Assembly: GCA_964035575.1 (NCBI GenBank)
Contig: OZ037889.1
Coordinates: forward strand, 248,001-312,000
Origin: Rhynchopus sp. YZ270_cl-10
Taxonomy: Eukaryota; Euglenozoa; Diplonemea; Diplonemida; Diplonemidae
Direction of reading: 5' to 3'
Length of the DNA: 64,000 nucleotides
The notes under the pieces are model-generated. The model was not told the origin of the DNA. It searched no databases and saw only the letters and a list, made by a program, of their open reading frames with translations. Each line of letters begins with the position of its first letter. Within the stretch, counting starts at the first letter, position 1. The position numbers and the translations under genes are program-made. Below, one piece after another: positions 1 to 10,287 of this stretch.

Positions 1-836
1 TCGAGGAACTCGCGGAGGGAGCAGTCGTCGTCGACCTCCACTGTGTCGCCGTCCTGGTCTGTGTAGCACATATTCCCTACCCGGCCGACCTTCTGCTCCA
101 TCTTTGCGATAAACGCAGCGTACGTGGTTTGTATCGAGACGGCCGCAAGGTGGCAGATGTTGTCCCCCTTTGTTGTATACTTCACATTCACCGGCTTCTT
201 CTCTCTTATCGACGGGGAGCCGAGGGATTCAAGCATAAGAAGTGGCTTCATATCGCGGGACGGTCTCAGCTCCTCTGGCGCCTTGCGCATCTCTTCTGCA
301 GATGGTGCGCTATCCCATTGGTGCAGTGTACGCCTCCACCGGCCTACCTGGCAGTCCCAACTCCGCTTGCTGCACACCTGGTTCAGCCGTGGTGTGTATG
401 GGTGCAGTTCGTTCCCCTCCTGGCGCTGCCCCTTCTGCACCTTGGCAACATAGTTCATATACCCCTGCGTCACCTTCCCAAAGCACAGCTGCTTCTTCCG
501 TTGTGCAAGCCGATGCGAATCTGTCTCCTCCCACTCACCTTCCTCGTTGAAAACGGCAGAAGGGGGCAGCTTGAGGGTGCCAGGGATCGTTCCGTTCATT
601 TTCTTCATATGGCGGGACTGCTTTTGGACTTCATGCATCGGCGCCTGGGGCACGGCCTGCATGGGCGGGTGTGAGGTGTAGGGGAGTTGTGTGGCAGGGT
701 GGTTCTGCTCTGGGTAGTACGCTACGTGGGGCTTCATGAACGGAGCGGGCTGGGCGTTGACGTTGCGAGCCTGGAGGGGGAGGATCTGCTGTCTGTGGTC
801 GGCGGGGTGGAAGACGTTAGTGTGCGTGTGCGGCAT
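1..836 (-). CDS. SLBP: Histone RNA stem-loop binding protein (SLBP) with C-terminal PB1 domain, partial
   Basis: Open reading frame of 278 codons from an ATG at 836, still open at the window edge, so the C-terminus is missing. Residues 1-100 are Pro/Gln/His-rich. Residues about 105-175 match the SLBP RNA-binding domain: RLAQRKKQLCFGK, then YMNYV, HPYTPRLN in place of the usual TPNK loop (T148 is the position phosphorylated in animals), and SKRSWDCQVGRWRRTLHQWD, the family hallmark. SLBP binds the stem-loop at the 3' end of replication-dependent histone mRNAs and supports their processing, translation and decay. Residues about 215-278 look like a PB1 protein-interaction domain: a basic first strand (VNVKYTTKGDN, K219) and an acidic OPCA-like motif (YTDQDGDTVEVDDDCSL). 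The SLBP call is firm. The PB1 call rests on motif pattern. A fusion with PB1 is not an arrangement I know for SLBP. A pyrimidine tract ending in CAG lies about 100 bp upstream. Confidence 0.92.
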   Translation of the reverse strand, partial: MPHTHTNVFHPADHRQQILPLQARNVNAQPAPFMKPHVAYYPEQNHPATQLPYTSHPPMQAVPQAPMHEVQKQSRHMKKMNGTIPGTLKLPPSAVFNEEGEWEETDSHRLAQRKKQLCFGKVTQGYMNYVAKVQKGQRQEGNELHPYTPRLNQVCSKRSWDCQVGRWRRTLHQWDSAPSAEEMRKAPEELRPSRDMKPLLMLESLGSPSIREKKPVNVKYTTKGDNICHLAAVSIQTTYAAFIAKMEQKVGRVGNMCYTDQDGDTVEVDDDCSLREFL

Positions 837-1689
837 TTGGGTGTGTTGTGTTTGTTTGTTGTCGTCTCGGGTTCGTTTCCCCTTTGTTTCTTTGTTGTTT
901 CCCCCGTCCCCCTCTGGAAAAGGTGGATTGAGGGTTAAGGGGTAGGGGGAAGGGGAGGGGGGGGAGATTCGAATGAAGGAAAAGTGTTGAGGGGAAGAAA
1001 GGGTCGTTGGAGGCTTGAACCTTTTTTTTCACAGAGGATTTGTAATAAAATAAGTTCCCTCAGGGCGGTGAAGTGGATTGGGCAGGGTCGGTAAAAATGC
1101 TTTTTTTTTTTCGGTAGGAAATACTTTTTGTTTTGTGTGTTTGGAAAATCTACTAGAGTGGGGATCGTCTGTGTTAGAGTGACACAGAAAAAAAGAAAAA
1201 TTTGAGAGAGATACGGTGGTGGCTGCTGTGTGGATATCACACAGGGCGGGAGGGAGGGGGAGAAAATAAGTTCAGGAAGGGCGTTTAAAAACGCATTTTC
1301 CACCGCCCCCCTTATCAGGCTATGCCGGTTCTTTCTTGTTCGTCTCCGTTGCGGGGTTACACAGGGGTAAAAGAAAAGGTATTGCTGCCCTTACTTCATT
1401 ACCTTTCAATAAGATGACTGAAAATCTCGTACACTTTGTTACCTTGAAACGTATAATGTGGACTATTTTCATTTACTTCACTCTAACTCTTTTTTTTTTA
1501 AACTACTTCAGCCATTTCTAGTTTTTTTGCTTATCTCTACTATCCTCCAAAAATTTTCAAATAAAAAAAAAAGAAACTGAGTGCCTAAAGACACTCACTC
1601 TAAAAAATTAAGGTGTGGCACCTACAGGCACCACCTACTATGCAAAGAAACTTTAGCAAAAAAAGAAAAAAGAAACACAAAACGTCACC
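837..1689. other. Spacer between SLBP and coiled-coil gene
   Basis: No gene seen. The half next to SLBP is strongly pyrimidine-rich on the minus strand and contains TTTTCCAG near 926, a plausible splice or trans-splice acceptor for the SLBP leader. The remainder is A/T homopolymer-rich sequence with no conserved ORF. Confidence 0.6.
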
Positions 1690-4316
1690 TCACTCTAAAC
1701 TCTCGCCCCGTCTCCGTACTTCTTCATCTAGCACTCCGATGGTCATTTGCGCCACGTTGAGTTGCTTTTCTAGGTCTTCGGCGTTGGCTGCGTGGCGACG
1801 TTCTGATTGCATTGCCTTTTGTTTGTCTGATTCTGCAGCACGGACCGATTCTTGCGCGGTTTTGAGGATGGACGCCATTTCTTGGACCTTCTTCTTGGTC
1901 AGTTTGAGCTCGTGTTGTGTGTCGAGAAGCTTGCGCTCGCTGTTGTCTGCGTCTGTTTTGCATTGGTCAAAGCTGCTTCGTTGGTTCTCCGCGGATACGA
2001 AAAGTGCGGCCTCCTTTTTGTGCAGAGATGCGAGCATATCTGTTAGGCGACGTACTTCCTTTTGCTCTTCCTGGAGGGCTGAGGAAGTGAGCTTGAGTTC
2101 GTTTGCGCCGTCGTTTGCGAGGACCCGTGTGTGGTCGAGCTCGTTGGCAAGAAGGGCACGTTCACGTTCGCTTTGGAGAAGCTTGCGTTCGGTAGCGTCA
2201 GCAACAGCAGCCGCAGCCTTGGCAGCCCTCGCAGACTCATCGACCTCTCTTTGCATCTGATGCTTTTCGTTCAAAGCAGCCAAAACCTTTGTGTTGAGCG
2301 CGTCGATTTCATAGTTCGCGGAGTTCAGATCGACTGCAGTCTGCTGTTCACGTTGCGCGATGAACCCAACCTCGCCACGTTGCTCTTCTGCACGACGACG
2401 TTCTTCCATAGCCTCCTCGCGCAGGCGTTGCGAAGCCAGCTCCGACGCCGAGAGGCGCCGCTTCATGGCTTCGTACTCTTCACAGAGCTGCCGGTAGGTC
2501 AGCATGATCTCAGACATTTCCTCCTCCTTGACGTGGAGGAGGTGTGCTGCTTCTGCTGTCTGTGTTGTGTAGGCATCAAGCTTGCCCTCTGCAGTGTCCT
2601 TGTGGAGGGCAGCCTCCTGCAGCTGACGACTTAAAATATGGTTTTCGCGTAGCATCTGCCTGAAGTCGTCTGAAGCCTGCAAGATTTCATGATTCAGTTC
2701 GTCGCGTTCTGCGCTCACACAGCGAAGGTCGCCTTCCAGCCTCGACGCCCGCGAGGCTTCTGCAGAAAGAGATGACTCCCCTTCCCTTGCCTTCGCGATG
2801 TGTCCGCTTAACTCATTTTGCAGTGCCTGCACGGTGCGGTAGAGGGCTTCGTTCTCTTCCTTGAGGGTCGCGGTGTTGGATTCAGCGTCGTTGAGATTGG
2901 TGGCAGCAGTGTCCAGTTGGACCTGAAGAGAGTCGCGAGCCTCGCTGATGTCCATGACAGCGCTCTGCATGCGAGAGAGATCCTCGATGAGCTTTGCTGC
3001 ACGTTGTGTTTCTGTTGATGTAGGTTCGTCCAATGCGTCCGTCTGCACCTCGGTCGTGGTGTATACTACCGGCACCACCTTCTTTGGGGTGAGATGCGCT
3101 ATCTCCGCATCCGCTGCAGTCAGCTTCAAAACAAGCGTGTCGTTGCGCTCTCTCAACGCAGCTCCAGACTTCGTCAAACGGTTCACCTTCTCTTGGCTTG
3201 CCACCAAATGCCTCAGTTGGTCCGCAGAAGCCCTCTGTGACTCCAACACTTCGTTCCCTAAGATCTCAAGCTGCCTCTGCAGCACTTCCTTATCAGATAC
3301 GAGCTGTGCATAATCCAATCGCGCCTCAGCGGTGGGGGGCTCTACAACTTCGGGTTCTGCCTTTGGGGTGTTCGCTTCCTCTTGTGCGGTGGCCGCCGCA
3401 GTGCGGAGTGTCTCCAGCTCGGTCTCCAGGGCAGCGACCCGACGTTGTGCGGTGATTGAGTTGACTGCGTCGTCCGAACGGATTTGGCGTTCTTCGTGAA
3501 GCTTTGCATGGAGTGCAGCAACCTCGTTGTGCAGGTCTGTGACCTGCATGTTCAAGACGTGGATGAGGGTTTGGGGTGAGTCGGGGGTAGTCTCGTGAGA
3601 AAGGGGTGTCTTCGTTGTCTCCCCCGTTTCGCGCTTGAGGAGAAGCCCGTAGAGACGTTCGGTGTCGTTTTCACGGCGGAGAAGCTCGCCCTTGGCGCGT
3701 TCGTACATGGCGGTTACCTTCTGTGTTTCTGCTGCCTGCTCGGAGGCTTCTTCCTGCGCAGCGCGGAGACGCTCCTGCAGCACCTTGACGACAGCGTTGC
3801 GCTTGTCGTCGCATGTAATAGAGACCATCTTCTTGGGTTGCGCCTTGTTGATCCTGTCGTAGGCTTGTCTTGCAGTAGGGGACGCAGAGCCGACCTGAGC
3901 GCCGATGGGTGTGGTGTACAGCTTCTGCTTGAGGAGGACCTGGTCCATCTGCATTTTGCGGTCTTCAAGCTCTTGCTCGATGCGTTTTGCCTGGTGGTGG
4001 TAGTGGTGGTGGTGAGTGTTGACAGTGTCATACCCGCATTGCATGGTGTGTGCACTCCTGCTTTGCGTCGCTCAGCTTCTTTTCAAGTGTGCGTGCTGCC
4101 TCGCGAGCCTTGGAAGCAGCATCGACGTGAGCCTCAGCTTCACGCGAGGCGTCGTTTTGTATCTGTTGTAGAGTTTTGACATTGTAACAGACCTCATGGG
4201 GGAAGGTGGACGGTGGAGTGAGTACTGTGTTGTGTGCAACATACTTGCTGGTTAAGGCGGGTGACGCGGGCAAGCTCGCGTCGAAGGGAAGCAGCATCCG
4301 CCTGAAGTGAGACCAT
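1690..4316 (-). CDS. Coiled-coil protein, 843 aa, three exons
   Basis: Spliced model: exon 1 4316-4245 (24 codons, MVSLQADAASLRRELARV), exon 2 4192-4034 (53 codons), exon 3 3990-1690. Introns are 52 bp (GTATGT...GAG) and 43 bp (GTATGA...CAG), both phase 0. Almost the whole protein is predicted coiled coil, with long heptad runs rich in E, K, R, Q, A and L. Non-helical breaks occur near residues 95-125 (TTPIGAQVGSASPTARQAYDR) and about 180-210 (TPLSHETTPDSPQT). There is no motor, enzyme or membrane segment. I do not recognise the family; centriolar, flagellar and Golgi coiled-coil proteins all look alike at this level. An in-frame ATG at 4385 would add 23 residues, but the downstream ATG starts directly in the coiled coil. 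Confidence 0.82.
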
Positions 4317-4439
4317 TGTTTCAGTTCTGCCGCCCCGTGTGAGAGGGGAGCGGGAAAGGGGTGGAAGCCAACTCTCCTCAAACAATCACGAAAGAAAAAT
4401 AAGAAAATAACTCAAAGCATTTCCTGGATAGGGGTGTTG

Positions 4440-4929
4440 TTATGTGAAAGGTACGGACAGATGTGATGACTCCTCGAAACAATACCTGACATACTGGAGA
4501 CAAGAGCAAGACAGAGAAGGCACTCAGGGTGGAACTGACGAACCAGGAGGACAGGTTCAAAAGCCTCTTTGCGTCAGGGGAAAAAAAACGTATCCCACAA
4601 ATGCAACCAGACTATTTAGAATTTTGTTTCGGTATTGTCCCGTTCTTCGCTGAGAAAAGGCTTTCCGACCAAGCCCGAAGCCCAAGACGGAAACAATGTG
4701 ACACTCATTACTTTCAACAAAGGACTGGAAGTTCTCAAAGGAAGAGCAGGTGATCGATACAGGGGCGATTCTAGCTGCCGTTGGGCCAGCCAAGGGCAAG
4801 TTCGAAGCTGCTTGCTTTGAACTTACAATGGCCCAAAAATGCCTCAGATTCGTGGACCTCCAACTTCTCCAGAAACCACACATAAAGATGGACTCCTTCA
4901 GCACCCCAACAACAGAGAGCAAGATGTGA
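4440..4929 (+). pseudogene. Broken plus-strand coding relic, family unknown
   Basis: The plus strand carries protein-like sequence spread over more than one frame. The best stretch, about 4702-4929, includes VIDTGAILAAVGPAKGKFE and ends at TGA. Upstream are fragments such as LTNQEDRFKSLFASGEKK and PDYLEFCFGIVPFF. Composition is protein-like and unlike the surrounding A/T-rich spacer. I do not recognise a family. It lies opposite in strand to every host gene here, which suggests an old mobile or captured gene. Confidence 0.45.
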
Positions 4930-5565
4930 GGGGGGGTGGCAAACAGCTTTTTGGTAAAATGCAATTCATCGTTCTGTCGGGCTTAGCACACTCGGACAAA
5001 AAAAAAATCACCCTCCTTCTTGCAAGTGGAAACTGCAAGAAGAGGGTGTATAGGTTTTAATAGGAAGGGCTAGGGAATGGGGTTTGTCTGTACACCATAC
5101 AATGCGAAATGGTGTTTGTTAACATAGTCTGAAATGAGCGAACGCAACTGGATGCAAAAAGCACGAACAGGCTGCATCTGTTAGGCATGGGGAACGGAAC
5201 GTAAGGAGCGAAAAAAAAAGAGTAGTTGAAATGTGCTAAAACGCAGCTCGGTCAACCTAAACGTCCTACTACACAGGAGCAGAGCGGGGACCCTAAGGGC
5301 AATCGTAGCTCAGTTTGACAAACGCGCATGCCAAAAAAAGAAAATTTGAAAGATGAATGTGTCTCTTGTGCACATACAGCTTTACTACTATCGTTATCGC
5401 TTGGAACACCCGGGTATGCCTCACACAAAAAAAAAAAAAATATATAGTGGAGTTCATCTTCGGGTGTCTACACTAAAACAACCAAGTTTTCAAAAAAAAA
5501 AAAAAAAAAAAAGACTTAGTATCGCTCTGCGGAGAGGAGGGGAAAAAGCAATAACACAAATCACC
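4930..5565. other. Spacer with dispersed repeats
   Basis: No gene. Holds a copy of dispersed repeat S4 at about 5353-5420 and a copy of S5 at about 5440-5492. This S5 copy is on the opposite strand from the copies at 60-61 kb. The spacer ends in a long A-run 3' of the TTC25-like gene. Confidence 0.55.
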
Positions 5566-8500
5566 TCACCCCATCTCCTCCCCCTCCCCTTCCTCCTCCT
5601 CTTCCGACTCTGTCGCTGTGTCGGGCTCCTCCAGCACTTCTTGCGGCGTGTTTTTGTCGTCTCCTTTTCCTTCTGCACCTCTGTCCCTCCCTACACTGCC
5701 CCTGCGTGCATCATCAGCTTCCATATGTCGTCGGAGGGACTGCGCGTGGGTAGGGGGCAGGGTAACTCTGCTTTGCGCATGCGACATGCGTTTGACACTT
5801 TCTGCAGCAGCGTGTGGTGATCTGCACGAAGCCCGCCTCTTAGTACACGCCTCTAAGGTCAAATCCAACGGCTGCTGTGCCGCCAACACACTGGTACCGC
5901 CTAATTGATATGTACACGACAGTTGAGACACTGCCTTGTCATACCCAGCCTTATTCTTCGCCTTTTTACTTAAGACCAACTGCCTAGTAAAATAGGTTCT
6001 TGCCTGCACAAAATCCCCGGTATGCAAATGGCAGGTCCCTAGCAGGCCACAGAGATCAGAAATGACTTTATCTGCGTCTCTGACAACCAAATCTTGCATT
6101 TGTTCAAGAAGCTCTTCGGCTAGGTTCACGGCAGAGTGGAGGTCCGCGCACTGAATGCAGGAGTGGATCGCGGCGAGGGTTGAGACAATGAAACTTGTGG
6201 TCATTCCTTCGATTTCTTCTACTTCAGAGGCTGCTCCGGTGCTTTGTTGTGTAGAGTCATCTTGGGCAAGCTCTTTACGCCATTCATTCGGGTCCCGTGT
6301 ATGCAGTTCCGCAGTAGTAGTCACCGCCTGGCCCGAATGGCATGACCGTTGAATATTAATCCGTGTCGGTGGCGGTGCTGCACGCACTTCTCTCATATTG
6401 ATAGGCACCCAATCGTCGTCGTGCTCCGAATCGGTTTGGCTTTGCCTCTTATTTCTCTTTCTTGCCGCCCTTCCCAAACTCGTTGATGGTCGCGGTGGGG
6501 TAGGGCACACAAAGCTCTCCTCTCTGCTCTGCCGCACTAAGAGATCATCCATAGCAGAGCTAGGGCGTTGTATCTCCTCCTCCTCCCCTTCCGACTCAGA
6601 ATCGCATGCAATCCCATATGAAAAACACTCCCTACTCCTTGCAGATAAATGCGGGAAATCTGCAGGAATTTTTTTAGTATGCACCTCCATTGCAGACATC
6701 GGGCGTGGCGGGGTAGGTGCAAACCCTTTCTTCCCTTCCGTCGCATAATAGCTATCCAACGCTGAGGTTGGCCGCGAACTCTCTGGTGGTGGAGACCCCC
6801 CCCCTTCTCCGTCCCCTCCATGCGACCGTAGATGCCTTTGCAACTTCCTCCTCTCCGTTGAAACACAACGGGAACGTTCATAAGCAGGGTTATGCGGATA
6901 AACACTTTCTGCAGAAGAAGGAATGAAGCAAGGACCTGGCGACCGAGAACGCCGTTTCGCATAAGGCAGCGGAGATGGGGTGTTCTGCCGGGTGTTGCAG
7001 GCACTGTCTGTTAACCCAGGGGTGGTGCTGTCACCTCTCCAAAACGGATCTTCAGATGTCTCCATCGGATGCGACTGTGGGGATGTAGGTTGGTCTGTGG
7101 TTTCACGCATGACATCAATATTTGCGGCATCACCATCACAGTGCAGATGGTACTGCATGACACAACGGTCTGGAGTAATAGAACGACGTCCTTGCGACGT
7201 GAAAGGAAGTTGTGAGGCGTTAACAGAGGTCTTTTGAATATCATCGCGTTGGTTAACCGCATTCTTTATATCCTCCCTTGCAGCACGGAATTGCTCTGCT
7301 TTGTTCTCAATTCTGTCGAAAAGCTGCTCTTTTTTTGACCGTTTCCTTTTTGTCTCTGGAACAAAAACAGTACTCCTCCGCCTCCACGGAGAAAACGCTG
7401 CCCCTCCAGCTGCCTCCTGCCATTGCTTCTCTCGCACCTCTGTACCCCCTCTCTCTTCATCTAGATCTACGTCAAGCACCGTCTCCTGTCTGCTACTACG
7501 TCCGTTAGGGTGCTTCTGCGCCTCTTCTGCAGCAAGATAGGAGTTTAGTACGTCGTTGACCCTGCTTCTGGTGGCGTGGGTGTCGGCAGTGAAGTGGCAG
7601 GTACCCATCCCGGCGGCGCGTTTTCTCCTGGAGGGGCTAGAGAGGCGTGTAGTGTTCTCGCCTAGCTTCCGTCTGGAGTGTGTCTGCGCGCCTTCCATAT
7701 GTTGCACCCAAAATTTATTCCGTTCAACAAAATACGCAAGAAGTCCGCGCAGCATATCCCGCGACCGTCCATTCTGCTCTTCACTAACCAACCCCGCACG
7801 ATAGTCCCTTCGCGGAACATATTTTTTCCTTCTCGCCTTTTTTCGTAAAATACCAGAAATATTTGGGGCAAACCCTGTTTGCCTCGCATGCTGCAATGCC
7901 TTCTTCAGACGACGAAGCAGCCCCTTCTTCGAATCAAGCATCTGCTGCACGGTTTCCGTCGACATTACCGTTTCCTGCGTCTCCTCCTCCGCACCACCAC
8001 TCTGCTTTTGAAGCGACGCATACCGAATGCCCTGCTTTCCTACAAGATTCCCTATGTCTCTCGGACCTATACCGTTCACTACTACTGCCTTTTCGTGGTA
8101 TACAGGGAGGGTTGCAACCTTTGGGGTGGTTTGCTGATGAAACTTTGCTTTTGTAGGTGTAGTAGGTTCTTGATGAACGTCGAAGGAAACCCCGGTATGT
8201 TTTTTGACTTCGGGAGGAGCCTTTTCTGGGGGCATAGCATCGCATGGTGTGATCTGGATGATGGGGATTTCTACCGCCTTTTGTTTGACGCAGGAAGCTC
8301 CGGTCTCTCCGTCGCGAGAAGCAGAGTTCATGCCGGATGCATCATTCGCTGTTGTACAGAACTGAAGAAGTGCCGCGCATTCTTCGTTGTCCGCTTCGTG
8401 CTTCAGTTCGCGTAGTTGCGTTCTTCTTAAGGAGGCCCTTCGTGCAGTTCGACGGCCCAATTGAATGAACCGTTTCTTTACCTTAGGGGCTTCGTACCGT

Positions 8501-9708
8501 AGAAGAGGCGAATCATTGCATACTGTGGGTATCGCAGCTTCCTCTGCCTCTCGGATTGCTTCGTGGTGTTTTTTTCTTTCATAGCGTCGGGTAGAAACCA
8601 TTCGGTGGAGAACCGCGTACGGGTTGCCACCGCCTCCAGGACCACAGCCTCGGGTGGCTCCTTTGTCTATACCTGCGGCACCGATTTTGCGGCGGAGAAA
8701 AGCAAGTTGAGGAACCAAGTCAAAACCCCCGGTTTGTTTGGTAGCGTTGATGCCGCGGAAGTAGATGTTGGCGTTGTCCGGGTCGTTGTGGTTGTTGCGG
8801 CGCATTTCAGGGTCGGCTACATTGTTAAGATTCGCGGTATCCGAAAAAACGTCGTCTCCCGCAAGAGAAGCCACAAACGCAATATCATCACGAAATTCCC
8901 CTAAAGTCCCCTCCGTCTTTTCTGGATGCAGTTTGGATTCAAGCATCTGCAGGTCGCTGTCCTCGTATTCGTAGGTCTTGGTTTTTGAGTCAGACTTTCT
9001 CCCCATAGTTCTGGTTTGCGCATAAGCTGCTGGGTCTCGAAATAACTCTTCATCCATCAATAAACCAGCTTTATATCCAAATAGATCGACCTCTTCATTG
9101 AGCATATCTTTGAACAATCCATTTCCTGTTCCTGGAGCATTCGCCTTTGGAGTCATAGGTATAACTTCTTCGACTGAATCATCAAACGTAGCTTTTCCTT
9201 TTATAGGCGCAGTTTGAGGACGTTCTCCAGTGTTGTTGTTGTTATTATGAGTGCTAAGGGAAGCGAAGATAGCGGCCTCCGCTTTTTTAATTCCATCGCG
9301 AAATCCTTGAACATCTGATTTATGGGTGTGTCCAGAGTGATAGCAGAGGAGGGCCTCCTCGAAGTCGCCCCGTGCATAGAGGGTGTCTGCTTTTTGGAGG
9401 AGTCCGCGGTGGGTACCGTAGCGGAGGCGGTCGTAGGAGGGGCCGGATTCTTCGCATATGACGGCTTCGGCGTCGAGCAGGGCGAGGTCAAGCTTGCCCA
9501 TGAGGACATAGCAGCGGCTCCGCCCCAGCAGCGCGTTGACGTCGTTCTCCTTGTATTTGAGGGCGTTGGAATAGCACACCGCCGCCTTGTTCCACATGGC
9601 CCGGCGCTGCAGTTCAAGTGCCTCGGAGAACTGAACATCGAAGCGCTGCTTGCGCAGCTCCCATCGTAACATTGTAGGTTTTTTAGGAGATATAAACACG
9701 GCATCCAT
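5566..9708 (-). CDS. TTC25/ODAD4-like outer dynein arm docking complex protein, 1380 aa
   Basis: Single-exon ORF. Residues about 20-150 carry TPR repeats that match the N-terminus of TTC25 (ODAD4) closely: FSEALELQRRAMWNKAAVCY, a cysteine-containing RSRCYVLMGKLDLAL, LLQKADTLYARGDFEEALL, CYHSGHTHKSDVQGFRDGI and KKAEAAI. TTC25 is a ciliary protein needed to recruit the outer dynein arm docking complex to axonemal doublets. A second TPR-like helical block near residues 1195-1300 (LAAIHSCIQCADLHSAVNL, LLGTCHLHTGDFVQARTYF) fits the C-terminal TPRs of the family. Between the blocks lie about 1000 mostly low-complexity, charged and Ser/Pro-rich residues, so the protein is about twice the animal length. 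The C-terminus is an acidic Glu/Gly run. Start: ATG at 9708, with an alternative Met13. Confidence 0.85.
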   Translation of the reverse strand: MDAVFISPKKPTMLRWELRKQRFDVQFSEALELQRRAMWNKAAVCYSNALKYKENDVNALLGRSRCYVLMGKLDLALLDAEAVICEESGPSYDRLRYGTHRGLLQKADTLYARGDFEEALLCYHSGHTHKSDVQGFRDGIKKAEAAIFASLSTHNNNNNTGERPQTAPIKGKATFDDSVEEVIPMTPKANAPGTGNGLFKDMLNEEVDLFGYKAGLLMDEELFRDPAAYAQTRTMGRKSDSKTKTYEYEDSDLQMLESKLHPEKTEGTLGEFRDDIAFVASLAGDDVFSDTANLNNVADPEMRRNNHNDPDNANIYFRGINATKQTGGFDLVPQLAFLRRKIGAAGIDKGATRGCGPGGGGNPYAVLHRMVSTRRYERKKHHEAIREAEEAAIPTVCNDSPLLRYEAPKVKKRFIQLGRRTARRASLRRTQLRELKHEADNEECAALLQFCTTANDASGMNSASRDGETGASCVKQKAVEIPIIQITPCDAMPPEKAPPEVKKHTGVSFDVHQEPTTPTKAKFHQQTTPKVATLPVYHEKAVVVNGIGPRDIGNLVGKQGIRYASLQKQSGGAEEETQETVMSTETVQQMLDSKKGLLRRLKKALQHARQTGFAPNISGILRKKARRKKYVPRRDYRAGLVSEEQNGRSRDMLRGLLAYFVERNKFWVQHMEGAQTHSRRKLGENTTRLSSPSRRKRAAGMGTCHFTADTHATRSRVNDVLNSYLAAEEAQKHPNGRSSRQETVLDVDLDEERGGTEVREKQWQEAAGGAAFSPWRRRSTVFVPETKRKRSKKEQLFDRIENKAEQFRAAREDIKNAVNQRDDIQKTSVNASQLPFTSQGRRSITPDRCVMQYHLHCDGDAANIDVMRETTDQPTSPQSHPMETSEDPFWRGDSTTPGLTDSACNTRQNTPSPLPYAKRRSRSPGPCFIPSSAESVYPHNPAYERSRCVSTERRKLQRHLRSHGGDGEGGGSPPPESSRPTSALDSYYATEGKKGFAPTPPRPMSAMEVHTKKIPADFPHLSARSRECFSYGIACDSESEGEEEEIQRPSSAMDDLLVRQSREESFVCPTPPRPSTSLGRAARKRNKRQSQTDSEHDDDWVPINMREVRAAPPPTRINIQRSCHSGQAVTTTAELHTRDPNEWRKELAQDDSTQQSTGAASEVEEIEGMTTSFIVSTLAAIHSCIQCADLHSAVNLAEELLEQMQDLVVRDADKVISDLCGLLGTCHLHTGDFVQARTYFTRQLVLSKKAKNKAGYDKAVSQLSCTYQLGGTSVLAAQQPLDLTLEACTKRRASCRSPHAAAESVKRMSHAQSRVTLPPTHAQSLRRHMEADDARRGSVGRDRGAEGKGDDKNTPQEVLEEPDTATESEEEEEGEGEEMG

Positions 9709-9759
9709 AAGCCCTTACCAGGACCTACCCCCCGGAGGAAAAAATACCACCTCCCACCT

Positions 9760-9833
9760 CTTACATTAAGCCCTTAATTTTAAGGCACTCTAAAATTAAG
9801 GGCTTAATTTAAGCCCTTAATTTTAGAGTGCCT
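9760..9833. repeat. Long palindrome at the left end of the repeat complex
   Basis: Two copies of a roughly 40-bp AT-rich unit built on TAAGCCCTTAATTTTA lie head to head around ATTTAA. They form a near-perfect palindrome of about 80 bp abutting the left terminal inverted repeat at 9834. Confidence 0.7.
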
Positions 9834-9944
9834 TAAAATTAAGGGCTTAATTTAAGGGCTTAGTTTCTTACTAAGAGCTTACTAAGGGCTTAGTAAGAAA
9901 TTAAGGGCTTAATTTAAGGGCTTAAAAAGAGCTTACCAAGAGTG
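9834..9944 (+). repeat. Left terminal inverted repeat of the 4.5-kb repeat complex
   Basis: About 111 bp, nearly identical to the reverse complement of 14183-14293. Built of short AAGGGCTTA / TAAGCCCTT units, so it is itself rich in small palindromes. Confidence 0.8.
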
Positions 9945-10001
9945 TACTAAGATCATTAGGGGTACTTTTGGACCTCAGCAAATTAAAATGCGATAATTGT
10001 G

Positions 10002-10287
10002 AGTATACACAGTATACACAGTATACACAGTATACACAGTATACACAGTATACACAGTATACACAGTATACACAGTATACACAGTATACACAGTATACAC
10101 AGTATACACAGTATACACAGTATACACAGTATACACAGTATACACAGTATACACAGTATACACAGTATACACAGTATACACAGTATACACAGTATACACA
10201 GTATACACAGTATACACAGTATACACAGTATACACAGTATACACAGTATACACAGTATACACAGTATACACAGTATACACAGTATAC
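10002..10287 (+). repeat. 9-bp satellite, unit CAGTATACA
   Basis: About 31 uninterrupted copies of CAGTATACA. The ORFs it creates on both strands (YTQ, IHS, VYT repeats) are by-products of the repeat. Confidence 0.97.

Noticed and set aside
124-674. Plus-strand ORFs opposite SLBP
   Set aside because: Antisense shadows; the minus strand encodes a clear SLBP domain.
5566-9708. Many plus-strand ORFs over the TTC25 and channel genes
   Set aside because: Antisense shadows of long GC-richer coding exons with no recognisable domains.
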